Source: Erinaceus europaeus
Lineage: Eukaryota > Chordata > Mammalia > Eulipotyphla > Erinaceidae
Assembly (NCBI RefSeq): GCF_950295315.1
Contig: NC_080181.1
Coordinates: forward strand, 32,158,764 to 32,222,763
DNA length: 64,000 nucleotides
Direction of reading: 5' to 3'
This document shows, piece after piece, positions 1-9,480 of the stretch (position 1 is the stretch's first letter; each line of letters starts with the position of its first letter). The position numbers and the translations under genes are program-made. Under the pieces are notes generated by a model. That model was given only the letters and a program-made list of their open reading frames with translations. It was not told where the DNA came from and made no database searches.

Positions 1-160
1 GAGAGAGGCACTGCAGCTCTAAAGCTTCACTCATTCCCTCACAGTTGTACTAGCCTCCATGGCGTGTTCCAGGGTGTTCCAGGGATGTTCAAACATTGGT
101 CGTGGCAAAGCCCACATCATTCCAGGTAAACCATCTTACCAGGCCTCCCTGGACTTTTAT
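1..160 (-). mobile_element. Degraded SINE-D fragment at window edge
   Basis: Read on the minus strand this resembles the tRNA-derived SINE-D: a head-like stretch near 90-150 and a GAAGCTT-type body near 20-40 followed by a purine-rich GAGAGAGG remnant at position 1. It is old and cut by the window edge, so its 3' end is not visible. Confidence 0.4.
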
Positions 161-239
161 AGGAGAAATTCCTTCCATATGGTAATCAGCTTTATTAGCT
201 GTACCCTTAGGAGTTAGGCCCTGTCAAGATCTCCCCTGT

Positions 240-433
240 AAGAATAGAAAACTGGATATATTCTAAGGAATCAAACACACGCATCCAAAATGATCTGTGT
301 ACACCTATGTTCACAGCAGCACAATTTGTAATAACTAAATCCTGGAAGCCACCCATGAATCCAATAACAAATGAGTGGCTGAGTAAGCTGTGGTAGAATA
401 CAGTGGAATACTACTCAGCTATTAAAATTGGTG
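240..433 (+). mobile_element. L1 ORF2 3' segment (older L1, part 1)
   Basis: The DNA matches the last part of L1 ORF2, including the ACACCTATGTTCACAGCAGC and GAATACTACTCAGCTATTAAA stretches typical of mammalian L1. It stops at the point where a second L1 begins and resumes at 1249, so the two pieces are one older L1 split by a younger one. There is no intact reading frame. Confidence 0.75.
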
Positions 434-1248
434 GAACACTTTCCCATCTAAATCTCAAGTACATCTTTGATGATACAACTCCAACTGCAAGGAAGACTAA
501 AACAAAAATAAACCAATAAGACTGTATCAAGTTGAAGAGCTTCTGCGCAGCAAAAGAAACTGGCACCCAAGAGACTCTTCACAGAATAGGATATGATCTT
601 TATATCAGACAAGAGGCTAATAACCAAAATATATAAAGACCTCACCAAACTTAGCAACAGAAAAGCAAATGACCCAATTCAAAAGTGGGGAGAGGATATG
701 AACAGGATATTCACTAAAGATGAGATACAAAAGGCCAACAAACATGAAAAAATGTTCCAAGAATTGAACCTATGTTCACAGCAGCAAAGTTTTTAATAGC
801 CCAAACCAGGAAACAACCCAGATGGCCCAAACAGAGGAAGCTGTGGTATATATACACAATGGAATACTACTCAGCTACCAAGAACAATGAACCCACCGTC
901 TCTGACCTGTCCTGAATGGAACTAGAAGGAATTAAGTGAGATAGGTCAGAAAAATAAAGACGAATATAGGATGATCCCACACACAAACAGAAGTTGAGAA
1001 AGAAGAACAAAAAGGGAAACTCAAAACAGAAATTGGTGGTCTGGGAGGTGGCACAGTGATAACGCTTTAGACTCTGAAGCAAAGCAGAAATTGACTGAGT
1101 TTGGAGTATTTCACCAAAGTAAAACAAACAAACAAAAACATGGGAGGAAGGTGAGAGTAAATTTTCAACTCCACTATAGGGGGTGAGAGTAGGGACACAG
1201 ACCTTTGGTGGAGGGAATGGTATTAATATACACTCCTATTTTTAAAAA
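434..1248 (+). mobile_element. L1 fragment with type ii 3' tail, inserted in an older L1
   Basis: It starts in an earlier part of ORF2 (AAGAGCTTCTGCGCAGCAAAAG near 532). A frame at 593-796 still encodes an ORF2 C-terminal-like stretch with NDPIQKWGEDMNRIFTKDEI. An internal deletion follows near 760, then the ORF2 end and a 3' untranslated region ending in ACACTCCTATTTTT and a poly-A run at 1243-1253. The flanks AAAATTGGTG (left) and AAAAATGGTG (right) look like a target duplication. The copy is non-functional. Confidence 0.7.
1036..1084 (+). mobile_element. 49-bp tailless SINE/tRNA 5'-half retroposon
   Basis: A tRNA-like 5' half (CTGGGAGGTGGCACAGTGAT, then AACGCTTTAGACTCTGAAGC) interrupts the L1 3' region. 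It is bounded by the 9-bp direct repeat CAGAAATTG at 1027-1035 and 1085-1093. The A-box-like part is present, but there is no B box, no body and no A-rich tail. Confidence 0.55.
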
Positions 1249-1425
1249 AAAAATGGTGAATTCATCTTCTTCATCTTGGATGGAGCTCAAAGGAATCATG
1301 TTAAGTGAGATAAGTGAGAAAGAGAAGGATGAATATGGGTGGGAATGTTTACCTTTTCACTCACAGACAAATGAAAAATAAGAACAGAAGGGAAACACAA
1401 AGCAGAACATTTAAAGATGGCTATC
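1249..1425 (+). mobile_element. L1 ORF2 end (older L1, part 2)
   Basis: The sequence resumes with ATGGTGAATTCATC then CTTGGATGGAGCT and AGAGAAGGATGAATATGGG, the order expected immediately after the segment ending at 433. This confirms that the two pieces were contiguous before the insertion at 434-1248. Confidence 0.7.
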
Positions 1426-1531
1426 AGGATCTTGGCTGTGGCCCTTATCTTCACTCCTCAACTTTGCCCTCTTTATCAAGCCTGTCCAAGTGCGAGTTCA
1501 GGGCCAAGTGAAGATAAAAATAAAAACTGCC

Positions 1532-1628
1532 TTGTATTGTTAAATGGGAAACTGGGGAATGTTATGCATGTACAAACTATTGTATTTACTGTTGAATGTA
1601 AAACATTAATTCCCCAATAAAGAAATAA

Positions 1629-1652
<24 letters not shown>
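1532..1652 (+). mobile_element. L1 type i 3' end, strongly 5'-truncated
   Basis: About 120 bp of L1 3' end: TTGTATTGTTAAATGGGAAAC, GTTATGCATGTACAAAC, then CATTAATTCCCCAATAAAG and an AAAT-rich tail. The target word AAAACTGC flanks it at 1523-1530 and 1654-1661. The low divergence suggests a young insertion. Confidence 0.8.
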
Positions 1653-1661
<9 letters not shown>

Positions 1662-1948
1662 TGGGAGTCGGGTGGCAGTGCAGCAGGTTAAGCACAGGTG
1701 GTGCCAAGCCCAAGGACTGGAGTAAGGATCCTGGTTCGAGCCCCGGCTCCCAACCTGTAGGGGAGTAGCTTCAGAAGCGGTGAAGCAGGTCTGCAGGTGT
1801 CTACCTTTCTCTCCCCCTCTCTGTCTTCCCCTCCTCTCTCTATTTCTCTCTGTCCTAACCAACATCAACGACATCAATAATAACTACAACAATAAAACAA
1901 CCAGGGCAACAAAAGGGAATAAATAAATAAATATAAAAAATAAAAATG
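1662..1948 (+). mobile_element. SINE-A, full length
   Basis: The head GGGAGTCGGGTGGCAGTGCAGC carries the A box and GGTTCGAGCCCC carries the B box. A CT-rich body and an ACAACAATAAAACAACCAGGG tail follow, with a final AAATAAAT run. The flanking word AAAACTGC is at 1654-1661 and 1949-1956. It sits exactly at the 3' junction of the L1 fragment before it. Confidence 0.9.
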
Positions 1949-2019
1949 AAAACTGCCTTTGCCCCACATACTTTATTACGGTTCTGACATTTTACATTCT
2001 GCTTCACTCCAAAGCAAGA

Positions 2020-2085
2020 GTCGGCAAACGGAACCTTGGGTTGGCTGCCCATTTTTGTAAATAGAGTTGGACGTGAAAGATGGTT
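2020..2085 (-). repeat. hAT-like DNA transposon fragment (minus)
   Basis: The stretch AGAGTCGGCAAAC...CCCATTTTTGTAAATAGAG resembles the end of a common old mammalian DNA transposon whose plus-strand end reads GTAAATA...GGCCAGATTTGG. A related piece lies at 32893-33085. I do not assign the subfamily. Confidence 0.45.
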
Positions 2086-2163
2086 ACCAGAACCAGTGGA
2101 GTTATACAGACACCAAACCCCAGCAATAAGGCAGGTGGAAATAAGTAAATAAATAAATATTGC
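2083..2163 (+). mobile_element. SINE-B 3' end fragment
   Basis: The text CCAGAACCAGTGGAGTTATA...AAACCCCAGCAATAAGGCAGG followed by an AAATAAAT tail matches the 3' extension of long SINE-A/B copies. The head and body are absent. Confidence 0.6.
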
Positions 2164-2169
2164 ACAGTT

Positions 2170-2840
2170 CATAATAGGAGGAAATGTGGTTGAATCTAAG
2201 GGTAGATAATTCCAAACCCTGTCCTTTCTTCTAACCCATGTTGTCTAAAAGTGGAATCAGAGCTGAAAAATACAGATAAGGGAGTGCTGACCAGCTTAGC
2301 AAAGCACAATGCAACCCAGTTCTAAGAGACTTCACTCACAGCACTGCCATGAGGAGAAAGCACACAATTAATTCACACCAGGTAGCTCTCTTCACACCTG
2401 CCAGAGTTCCTCATAAGGTACTGTGCCATTCCTTCACTATCATTAGAACCACAAACTAGAAATTCTTTGCCTCGAAAGAGACTGGGACATCAATTTTCAT
2501 TCTGCATCTGCTTTAAAGAGTGGGAGTAAAGTTTGATTATCAGTGACATTTTTCTCAGTGGAAAGATTGCCTGGATCATATTTGTATTCATTTTCATAAA
2601 TGCAATATACAAGCCACTAATAGAACAAAATCTACTAATTAAGCTTCATTCAATAATGTGGTTTTCACCTTAGCTTAGCAGTGTCCTTGTATGTTTCTGC
2701 CAGGATAGTGATAATAATGTCTTATTTAGCTTACAAATGGTGCTTATCATTAAATTTAAAATATTAACAAGCATCAATGAGCCCAAAGTGACAGCCTAGT
2801 AAATAATTTGAAAGGGCTCTACACTGTAGACCTATTTTTT
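2170..2840. other. Unique sequence, no gene
   Basis: AT-rich, apparently single-copy DNA with no coding frame of interest, no RNA gene and no recognisable repeat. Confidence 0.5.
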
Positions 2841-3071
2841 TGCTTAATTTAATTTATTTATTAAAAATTGAACATATGGATTTGGAAACAAGTTCTGTTG
2901 CCATGGCTGCCTAGTTCTTCTTTATCTTCATCCTAAGTTTAGGAAATATAAAAACAGCAGCAAAAACCCAGGCTGAATTTTTGTTTTAGGTTAAGAAGAG
3001 AAGGACAACCAGAGAGACGGAAAGAGACAACAGTAACACAAATTTCTCCACTATAGAGGGTACTTAGCTAT

Positions 3072-3197
3072 CCATGTGAGCTATACTTCCATATACTTCA
3101 TGTGAGCTATACTTCCATATACTTCCATGTGAGCTATACTTCCATATACTTCCATGTGAGCTATACTTCCATATACTTCCATGTGAGCTATACTTCC
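3072..3197. repeat. 27-bp minisatellite, about 4.7 copies
   Basis: The unit ATGTGAGCTATACTTCCATATACTTCC is repeated five times with almost no divergence (the first unit is one base short, the last is partial). Because 27 is a multiple of three, both strands show short frames with a repeating peptide (for example SYTSIYFHV). This is an artefact of the repeat, not a protein. Confidence 0.9.
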
Positions 3198-3299
3198 CCT
3201 GAGGGGGATTTTTTTGAATTGACACTAGGAATATATCACTTGGATTCAGCTGCCTGCGCAACAAATCTACTGTTCTCAGTGGCCAAAAAAGAAAGAATT

Positions 3300-3525
3300 C
3301 TTCATCCTTTTTTTTTGGGGGGGGGTGTAATGTGGTGAGGGACAGTGACAGCGGTAGAAAGAATTAAAGAGGAAAGGGGGAGATAGAGAGGGAGAGATAA
3401 CTGTAAGCCTGCTTCACTGCTTGTGAAGCTTTACTCCGTCAAGTGGGGGTCAGAGGACTGAACCAGGGTCCTTGCACATGCTAATGTGTGTGCTGTATGC
3501 ACCTGACTACACAGAGTTTGATTTT
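3300..3525 (-). mobile_element. SINE-B, minus strand
   Basis: On the minus strand a tRNA-like head (near 3470-3520), a GTGAAGC body at about 3425 and a CTCTCC-rich segment can be followed, ending in a poly-T/G tract at 3310-3325 on the plus strand. Confidence 0.7.
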
Positions 3526-3547
3526 ATTTTATTTTAATGAAAGATAT

Positions 3548-3548
<1 letters not shown>

Positions 3549-3595
<47 letters not shown>

Positions 3596-3622
3596 CAGAC
3601 AGGCAGACAGATAGATAGACAT
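3549..3622. repeat. (GATA)n microsatellite
   Basis: About 18 tetranucleotide units of ATAG/GATA, with a few GACA/GGCA variants at the right end. Confidence 0.95.
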
Positions 3623-3760
3623 GAAAAACAAACTAGAGGACCAGAGCACTGCTCAGTTCTGGTTTATATTAGTGCCCGGGATGGGATAGAACCTATGAGT
3701 TCAGAGCCTCAGGCATGATAAGAGTCTTTCAAATAACCACTATGGCATCTCCGCTGTCTT
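3622..3760 (-). mobile_element. SINE-C, minus strand
   Basis: Minus-strand SINE-C: the tail side has AGCACTGCTCAGTTCTGG, the B-box side has GGGATAGAACCTATGAGT, and the head side has AACCACTATGGCATCTCC. It directly abuts the GATA array, which may have grown from its A-rich tail. Confidence 0.7.
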
Positions 3761-3761
3761 T

Positions 3762-4021
3762 ATTTGTTTGTTTATCTATTTATTTTTAATTGCCTCCAGG
3801 GTTATCACTGGAGCTCCTTGCTGACACTACAAATTCACAACTCCGGGCAGTCATTTTGTTCTTTCTATTTTATTAAATAGTATAGGACAGAGAGAATTTA
3901 GAGGGGAGAGAGAGACACCTGCTTCCCCTGCAAGTGAGGAGCAGGGGTCAAACCTGGGTCCCTGTGCATGGTAATATGTGTGCTGAACCAGGTGTGTCAA
4001 AACCCAGACCCCCCCCCCCCA
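3762..4021 (-). mobile_element. Long SINE-B, minus strand
   Basis: It begins with TTGCCTCCAGGGTTATCACT (the reverse of the 3' extension), then GGACAGAGAGAA, ACACCTGCTTCC and CAAACCTGGGTCCCTGTGCA. It ends in a poly-C run where the head begins. Confidence 0.8.
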
Positions 4022-4149
4022 GGGTGATTTTTGATATGGTTTACTTTGTAACGTAAAAGGCTTTTGCTTGACTAAATTATTTGGAAGAGCTTTCTGATTT
4101 CTGATACTCATCAGTGGAAAAAAATGACTGTAACAACTACACTGCCAAT

Positions 4150-4295
4150 TCATGTATTTAGCGTCTATATTTTCGGTACTTTTATAGGGATTGCATGTGA
4201 GAGACTCCAGGTACAGTCCCTGGCATCACCAATAGCCAAAGCTGAGTGATACTTCCTCAAAACTAGAAAAAAATATATATGATTAAATAAAATCT
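4150..4295 (+). mobile_element. SINE-C, degraded
   Basis: The segment GACTCCAGGTACAGTCCCTGGCATCACCAATAGCCAAAGCTGAG corresponds to the SINE-C B box and body. The head is poorly preserved. Confidence 0.5.
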
Positions 4296-4524
4296 GTGTC
4301 ACTCAAAAAATGGCAAGAGTAGACTGACTAATGATTAATCTGAAAAAGGCTCGCTTTGAACTCTCTTCCAAAGCTAACATTCATGAGCTATGTTATCAGA
4401 ACCTGAACCCTTTTCTCTACTCATCTAAACAAATTTCAGGGACAATAAGAGAATGTCTGTTTAACACTGGAATAATAACATCTCTGTCTTCACTTGTATT
4501 TACTGCCTAGACGGTTTCATTAAT

Positions 4525-4615
4525 TGATTTCTTCATTCATTACTCAAAACAAATATTCAAGCACCTACTTTATGTCAAACAATGCTTTAAACATCAAGGG
4601 TACAGAGTAGCACAA
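4525..4615 (-). repeat. Old MIR/L2-like fragment
   Basis: TTCATTACTCAAAACAAATATTCAAGCACCTACTTTATGTCA resembles the ATTTATTGAGCACCTACTATGTG signature shared by L2 and MIR ends. It is short and diverged, and a type iii L1 end follows. Confidence 0.45.
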
Positions 4616-4619
4616 AGAC

Positions 4620-4835
4620 AAAAATTTGCACCAAAGCAAAGGATTCTGGGGAGGGGAAGAAGGGAAGGGGATGTGTATGTGGCAGGGGGAAGGGCTGCAG
4701 GATCCTGGTGCATGATAGTAGAAAAAAACCCAAGTTTAGGGTGAGAGTGGTTTGCAGACCTGACGAAGAACTTGTACCCATGTGCCAACGAATATACTGA
4801 AAACCAGTAACCACCCAAGTAAATTAAAAATAATA
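4620..4835 (+). mobile_element. L1 type iii 3' end
   Basis: GCACCAAAGCAAAGGATTCTGGGGAGG, then CCTGGTGCATGATAG, TTTGCAGACC, ACCCATGTGCCAACGAATATACTG and an A-rich end. Related minus-strand copies are at 10215, 40835 and 61485. Confidence 0.7.
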
Positions 4836-4944
4836 ATAATAAAAAGAAAATTGTCTCCCCCAAATAAAACAAAATATTCCCTGTTCTCAATGTGTATAAG
4901 CTCTAGAGGGTGGGGACAAAATCAGTATGACTGTGTAGAATTTT

Positions 4945-5155
4945 ATAAAGTACTGGGTCTGGCAGTAGAGCACACACATATCCATGCTCAAGGACCTGGG
5001 TTCAAGCCCCTGGTCCCCCACTTGCAGGAGGAAAATTTCATGAGCGGTGAAACACTGCTGCAAGTGACTTTCTTCCTCTCTCTAGTTCCCCTTTCCCTTT
5101 TAATTTCTCTTTCTCCTTAACCGTTGTGTGTCTCTATCCAAAAAGAAGAAAGAAG
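4945..5155 (+). mobile_element. SINE-B
   Basis: The head CTGGGTCTGGCAGTAGAGCACA is weak, but the B box GGGTTCAAGCCCC, the GGTGAAACACTGCTGCAAGTG body and the TCTCTATCCAAAAAG tail are clear. Confidence 0.8.
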
Positions 5156-5421
5156 AGAAGAAAATACTTACTGCCAGGTTATTCTAAATGGGAGAAAGAC
5201 TAAAGAGTTCTGGAGGAAATGCTATGATTTGTAATAAAAGGGATATGGGACTAATTTAAAAGGGGATGAATTCAGGTCAGCAAGATCTGGATAGTTCACC
5301 TGTTTTATCAGGCACAACCTAGGTAGGAGTATGATGCACTTGGAGGAAGCTCTGCTCCTGTAGTATTTTTCTCTCCCACTTCACATTTTTTCTGTCTCAC
5401 TCTATCTTAAGAACAAAGGGG

Positions 5422-5650
5422 AAAGAGGGTGGGCCATAGGTGGTGGCGCATCCCGTTGAGTGCACGTGTTACAATGCACAAGGACCCTGGTTCGAGCCCC
5501 CAGACCCCATCTGCAGGGTGAAAGTTGTACAAGTGGTGAAGCAGTGTTACAGGTGTCTCTCTGTCTCTCTTCCTCTCTGTTGCCCCCTTCCCTCTCAATT
5601 TCTGGTTGTCTCTATCCAATAAATATATAAAGATAATACAAAAAAAAAAA
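5422..5650 (+). mobile_element. SINE-B, full length
   Basis: A complete copy: CATAGGTGGTGGCGCATCCCGTTGAG head, GGTTCGAGCCCCC B box, GAAGCAGTGTTACAGGTGTCTC body, CCAATAAATATATAAAG tail and an A run at 5640-5651. Confidence 0.9.
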
Positions 5651-5651
5651 T

Positions 5652-6160
5652 TAAGTCAATTCAGAGATGTGAAGACCAGGCCTCGACCAAAATAAATAAA
5701 TAAATAAAAGTATTAAATTTTGATTAATTACTTTTGGGGGCTCTCTCAGAGGACTGTTGTCTAAGGGTCCCCTACTCCCACTCCCATTCTCTTCTTTCAA
5801 CACAAACCTGCCTAAAACTCCAGCTTGCCTTTCAGGAGATAGAGGACTATCAAGATTGCTTTTTGTTCTCTAATTGGCTAGAGCAACGTTGACATCCAGT
5901 GGTGAACTAGATTAATCACAGGTGCCCACACTGGTTTATCACCTTTGCTTGCAGGAGGAAGGTTCTGCATGTGAGGATTAGTTGCTGGTCTGTTACCACA
6001 GCTCTGTGGGTCGGTTCGGTTCTGCAAACCCACCCATACCCTCGCCTGCCCCTGCTTTCACCCTCCTCCTTACATACCCTATTGCTGGCATGACTGGCTG
6101 TGTGTGTGCATTTATCAACTCATCTCCGTGCATTTCTCTTCCTAGACACCACATAGATTT
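5652..6160. other. Unique sequence, no gene
   Basis: Apparently single-copy DNA with short frames only. A short AAAT tail at 5693-5710 may be the end of a lost SINE. Confidence 0.45.
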
Positions 6161-6500
6161 ATATGTTATCTGTTAGCATGCATAACACATGCCTATGTAC
6201 ATATACACCACCCCACCTACATGAACCTATCCATTTGCACGAATGTTACCATAAATATATGTATATGTGCATCTACCTGACAGATTACCATAAGCACATG
6301 TATATATGTCTCTATCCCCCTGCATGCATGTCACAATACACACATGCATGTACCCACGGTACCCTATGCATATATATGCATGTCTCCATCCACCTGCCTG
6401 TATGTACTAATACATACATGCACATGGCTACTCACATGTTACCATAGGTATGTGTGTATATGCACTTACCCACCTGATGTGTGAAAATAAATGTCGGTGT
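6160..6500. repeat. Degenerate CATG/TGCATG-rich tandem region
   Basis: Loosely repeated blocks combine CCACCTG or CCTGCATG, ACCATA and alternating CATGTATATA stretches at irregular spacing. Open frames on both strands here are rich in H, Y and M because of the repeat. It looks like an eroded minisatellite. Confidence 0.55.
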
Positions 6501-7000
6501 CCATGTGAATTTGTGTAGACAAGCATTTTCTCCATCACTACACATCCTGAGAATGGAGGGGCGCTGTTCTTCACACGGGGGCCTTTCTGTCCTCCAGAGC
6601 AAGCTATTAGGGACATGCAGAGATAATGACTCCACATCTAGAGTTTATCCTTTCCCATCTGGCTGATGTTACGTTGTCTGTTGTCAATGATGTAGAAACA
6701 AGCATGGCTGCCTGGCATCTATTCCTTCTCAGTGGGCTACTGAAGCTTCCACAGCAGCAGGAATTATTGCCCTCCAAGAAAAAAATTCCACTTCCTGCCG
6801 GGAAGCTGTCCTTACATCTCCATTCGCCCTGGGGAGTATATCCCCTGTCCCACCTCCACAATTAGAAAGGGGAGGCCACACCACACAGGATCCCTGTCTC
6901 CAGGAGACCAGGGTCCAGTAACATAGAAGAGAGACAGGAAACTACTCTGAAATCAGACCTAGCACTCATCTTTCTCTTCACATTCAGCACCTGTCAAGGT
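6500..7000. other. Unique sequence, no supported gene
   Basis: Apparently single-copy DNA of balanced composition. Overlapping frames of 60-84 codons occur on both strands at 6430-6865, but none resembles a known protein and their overlap argues against coding. Confidence 0.4.
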
Positions 7001-7445
7001 TACATGCCACTACTTATTTATTCATAAATCCTACGTTGTTCAGATAATTTTTATTCAATATTGACAACCCGCAGACAATCGCCTCCACTGGAATCTGGGC
7101 TTAGGCCACCCCCACCAACCTGCATTTAAAATCCTTTTTACCACCAGGTATGGGAAAGGGAAAGGAGAAAAAGAGGCTCTCTAACGAGTTTAACACATTC
7201 CGCAATTAAATATTGATTGGAACTTCTCCCTGAGTATTTTTTTCCTCCATCTCTCAGCCTCCACCGGGAGATGTCTAGATGTGATTCCTAAGCTGTCCCC
7301 ATCCAGTGATTACGTTCATTAGGACACCAGCCTTGTGGTTAAAGCACTTTCCTTACTGCTGCACGTTTAATTAGACAACTCTTCCCCAGAAATTATTTAT
7401 AGCTGGGCTCCAGAGCTATTGTTAGTCCGAATGTAAATAAGATTC
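7000..7445. promoter_or_regulatory. Candidate conserved non-coding element
   Basis: A repeat-free AT-rich block with several homeodomain-type cores (CAATTAAA near 7205, TTTAATTAG near 7366) beside E-box-like and MEF2-like words (TTATTTATAG near 7397). It directly precedes the CpG-dense block. The regulatory role is inferred from composition and absence of repeats only. Confidence 0.35.
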
Positions 7446-7575
7446 AGGGCGGGAGTCCCAGCGCGCTGCGGCGGCTCGAGCGCTCCTGCCATCAGCCCGG
7501 CGCCCTGCGAGCGCGCCTGGGCCCGCGGCCAGGGCTCCCCGGCCAGAACTCGGTCTATTCAACAACCCAGGCGCC
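7446..7575. promoter_or_regulatory. Short CpG-dense block
   Basis: About 17 CpG dinucleotides occur in roughly 130 bp (for example CAGCGCGCTGCGGCGG and GCGAGCGCGCC), against a window that is otherwise CpG-poor outside young SINEs. It is too short for a standard CpG island. It could be a small promoter or an unmethylated enhancer; no TATA box or first exon is evident. Confidence 0.4.
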
Positions 7576-7589
7576 TTTCCTAATTAAAC

Positions 7590-7960
7590 TTGAGATCCAG
7601 AACCACACTAAAGACTAGGTCTACCAGGTCAGCTCAAGTACCAGGAGGAGGAGCCAAACCCCCCCCCCCGCCCCAGCAGAGGGGCGAGTGGGAGGAGAAT
7701 AGGAAGGGGGAAAGGAGTAAGAGGCTGGGGTCAGTGGAAGGTGGGGTCTGGCTGGAAAGGTGGGGTAAGAGGAGGGAGTTAGGGCAGGGCCAGGGTGGGA
7801 GAGGAAGCCCGAAGCTGGGGGGGAGGAGGGAGCGGGGCCTGGGTAGGAATAAAGGTAAGGGGCGGGGCTAAACTGTGGGGGATGGGAAGGAATAGAGACG
7901 AGGGGCCCATGGGAAGAGGACTGTAGCAGGGGCGTGGTGGAAGGTGCAAGGTAGCCCCAA
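7590..7960. repeat. Purine-rich, G-rich strand-asymmetric tract
   Basis: The plus strand is mostly G and A with many GGG and GGGG runs (7640-7930) and one C run at 7660-7670. Long frames on both strands arise from lack of stops in such DNA. It could form G-quadruplexes or triplex structures. Confidence 0.55.
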
Positions 7961-8059
7961 ATTTGGTGAAAGCACACTGCAGGGATTTTTCATCAGCCTG
8001 CATTTGCAATTCCGGCTGGTTCAAAGGGTTGTAGAGGAATGAATAGCAGACTGTTGCTT

Positions 8060-8225
8060 AGGCTGGGGAATCAGCATAATGGTTATGCAAAAAAAAAGCC
8101 TCTTGCCTGAGGCTCTGAGATCCCAGGGTCAATTCCCAGCACTACCATAAACCAGAGCTGAGCAGCAGGGCTCTGGGTATCTTCCTCTGTATCTCTCTTT
8201 TTCTTATTAAAATAAGTAAAATATT
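8060..8225 (+). mobile_element. SINE-C
   Basis: CTGGGGAATCAGCATAATGGTTATGCAAA head, CAGGGTCAATTCCCAGCAC B box, AACCAGAGCTGAGCAG body, TCTTTTTCTTATTAAAATAAG tail. Confidence 0.85.
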
Positions 8226-8227
8226 TT

Positions 8228-8425
8228 AAAGTAATTTATTTATTGTAAAGAAACCGAAACCAAGAGGAAAGGAAAAGAGGGGAGAGGAAGGAAAAAGACG
8301 GACCTGCAATACTGCTTTAATGCTCTTGAGGCTTTCTCCCTGTAGGTGGGCACCAGGGCTTGAATCTGGGTCCTTGCACTATGTAGCATGTGCACTTTGC
8401 TAGGTGTGCCACCTCCCAGCCCCAA
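8228..8425 (-). mobile_element. SINE-B, minus strand
   Basis: The tail side starts with AATTTATTTATTG and a GA-rich body. The B-box reverse GGCTTGAATCTGGGTCCTTG and head reverse GTGTGCCACCTCCCAGCCCC are clear. It is head-to-tail adjacent to the previous and next SINEs. Confidence 0.85.
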
Positions 8426-8437
8426 TAAATAAATAAG

Positions 8438-8706
8438 GGATCGACGGTAGCGCAGCAGGTTAAGCACACATGGCTCAAAGCACAAGGACCCTCAAGGGCC
8501 CTGGCTCCCCACCTGCAGCGGGAGCCCTTTACAGGAGGTGAAGCAGGTCTGCAGGTGTCTATCTCTCCCCCTCTCTCTTTCCCGCCTCCATTTCTCTGTC
8601 CTATCCAACGACATCAATATAACAACAACAATAATAACTACAACAACAATAAAACAACAAGGGCAACAAAAGAGAAAAATAAATAAAAATAAGTCAATAA
8701 AGGAAT
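8438..8706 (+). mobile_element. SINE-A with damaged B box
   Basis: The head GATCGACGGTAGCGCAGCAGG keeps the A box. The B-box region reads GACCCTCAAGGGCCCTGG, so that promoter element is damaged. The body GAAGCAGGTCTGCAGGTGTC and tail AACAACAAGGGCAACAAAAG are well preserved. Confidence 0.88.
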
Positions 8707-8839
8707 GTAAACTTTTGAAAAGTTTGCAAGACAACCTAAATGATTTTTGAGTGTCAACATTTTTAAAAAGAGAACTTGGGTAGAGGGGCTAACACTTTCT
8801 AAATAATAATAGCAGTAATATTAGTTAAGAGCAGTAATA

Positions 8840-8935
8840 GTAATATAATATATAACAGTATATAATATATACTATTATATAATATCTTATATGTATATAT
8901 ATATGTGTATATATATATGTATATATATACTGTTG
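8840..8935. repeat. (TA)n/(TATG)n microsatellite
   Basis: Imperfect TA and TATATG/TGTATA repeats, self-complementary and able to form hairpins. Confidence 0.85.
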
Positions 8936-8939
8936 GGAT

Positions 8940-9480
8940 AGGAATCCAAAATGTTAAAGAAGCTAAAGCCCTTTTTCCTTTCTTTTATGTTTTGTTTTTC
9001 TCTCAATTGCTGGCTATGTTGGTATCATTAAGCAAGGAAGTAACTAGTGGAAGAGACTCTGAGGAACAGAATTAGATTCTTTCAACAACAAAGACTCCCA
9101 GCTCCACCTTCACTGCTCCAGAGTCACTTAGGAGAAGAAATCTGCAAACTGCTGCACAGACCCTGACATATTTTTAGTAAACGTCAATCCTCTTCCTAAA
9201 TGATGTTATTAAGGATGTGCACACCTAGAAAACAGAAAGGCACAGAGAAAAAGCCTTGCTCGAGAGACCTTCTTTTCCAGTTGCTCATCCAGTGGTTGGG
9301 TTTCAGCACAAGGATGTGAAAGGGAAGGGGGGTGGAGACCACAGTTTCCCTTTTTTGTTAACCTGGTCAAGGAAAATCAGTCTGGATATACTTCCCCTCT
9401 ACCTAGAGTGGCAGCATCCTGGGGAGCCCTCCTCCTGTCAGTATCTCTGAGGCCAGTCCAACCCATCACACTTCCAGTAG
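8940..9480. other. Unique sequence, no gene
   Basis: Apparently single-copy DNA. A frame at 9256-9450 has no recognisable features. Confidence 0.4.

Noticed and set aside
593..796. Possible functional reverse transcriptase
   Set aside because: Only a short L1 ORF2 C-terminal piece with an internal deletion right after it.
1476..1877. 133-codon minus-strand frame
   Set aside because: It runs through an L1 end and a SINE-A in antisense; no gene.
3072..3197. CRISPR-like direct repeats
   Set aside because: The units are contiguous without unique spacers: a minisatellite in a mammalian-type genome.
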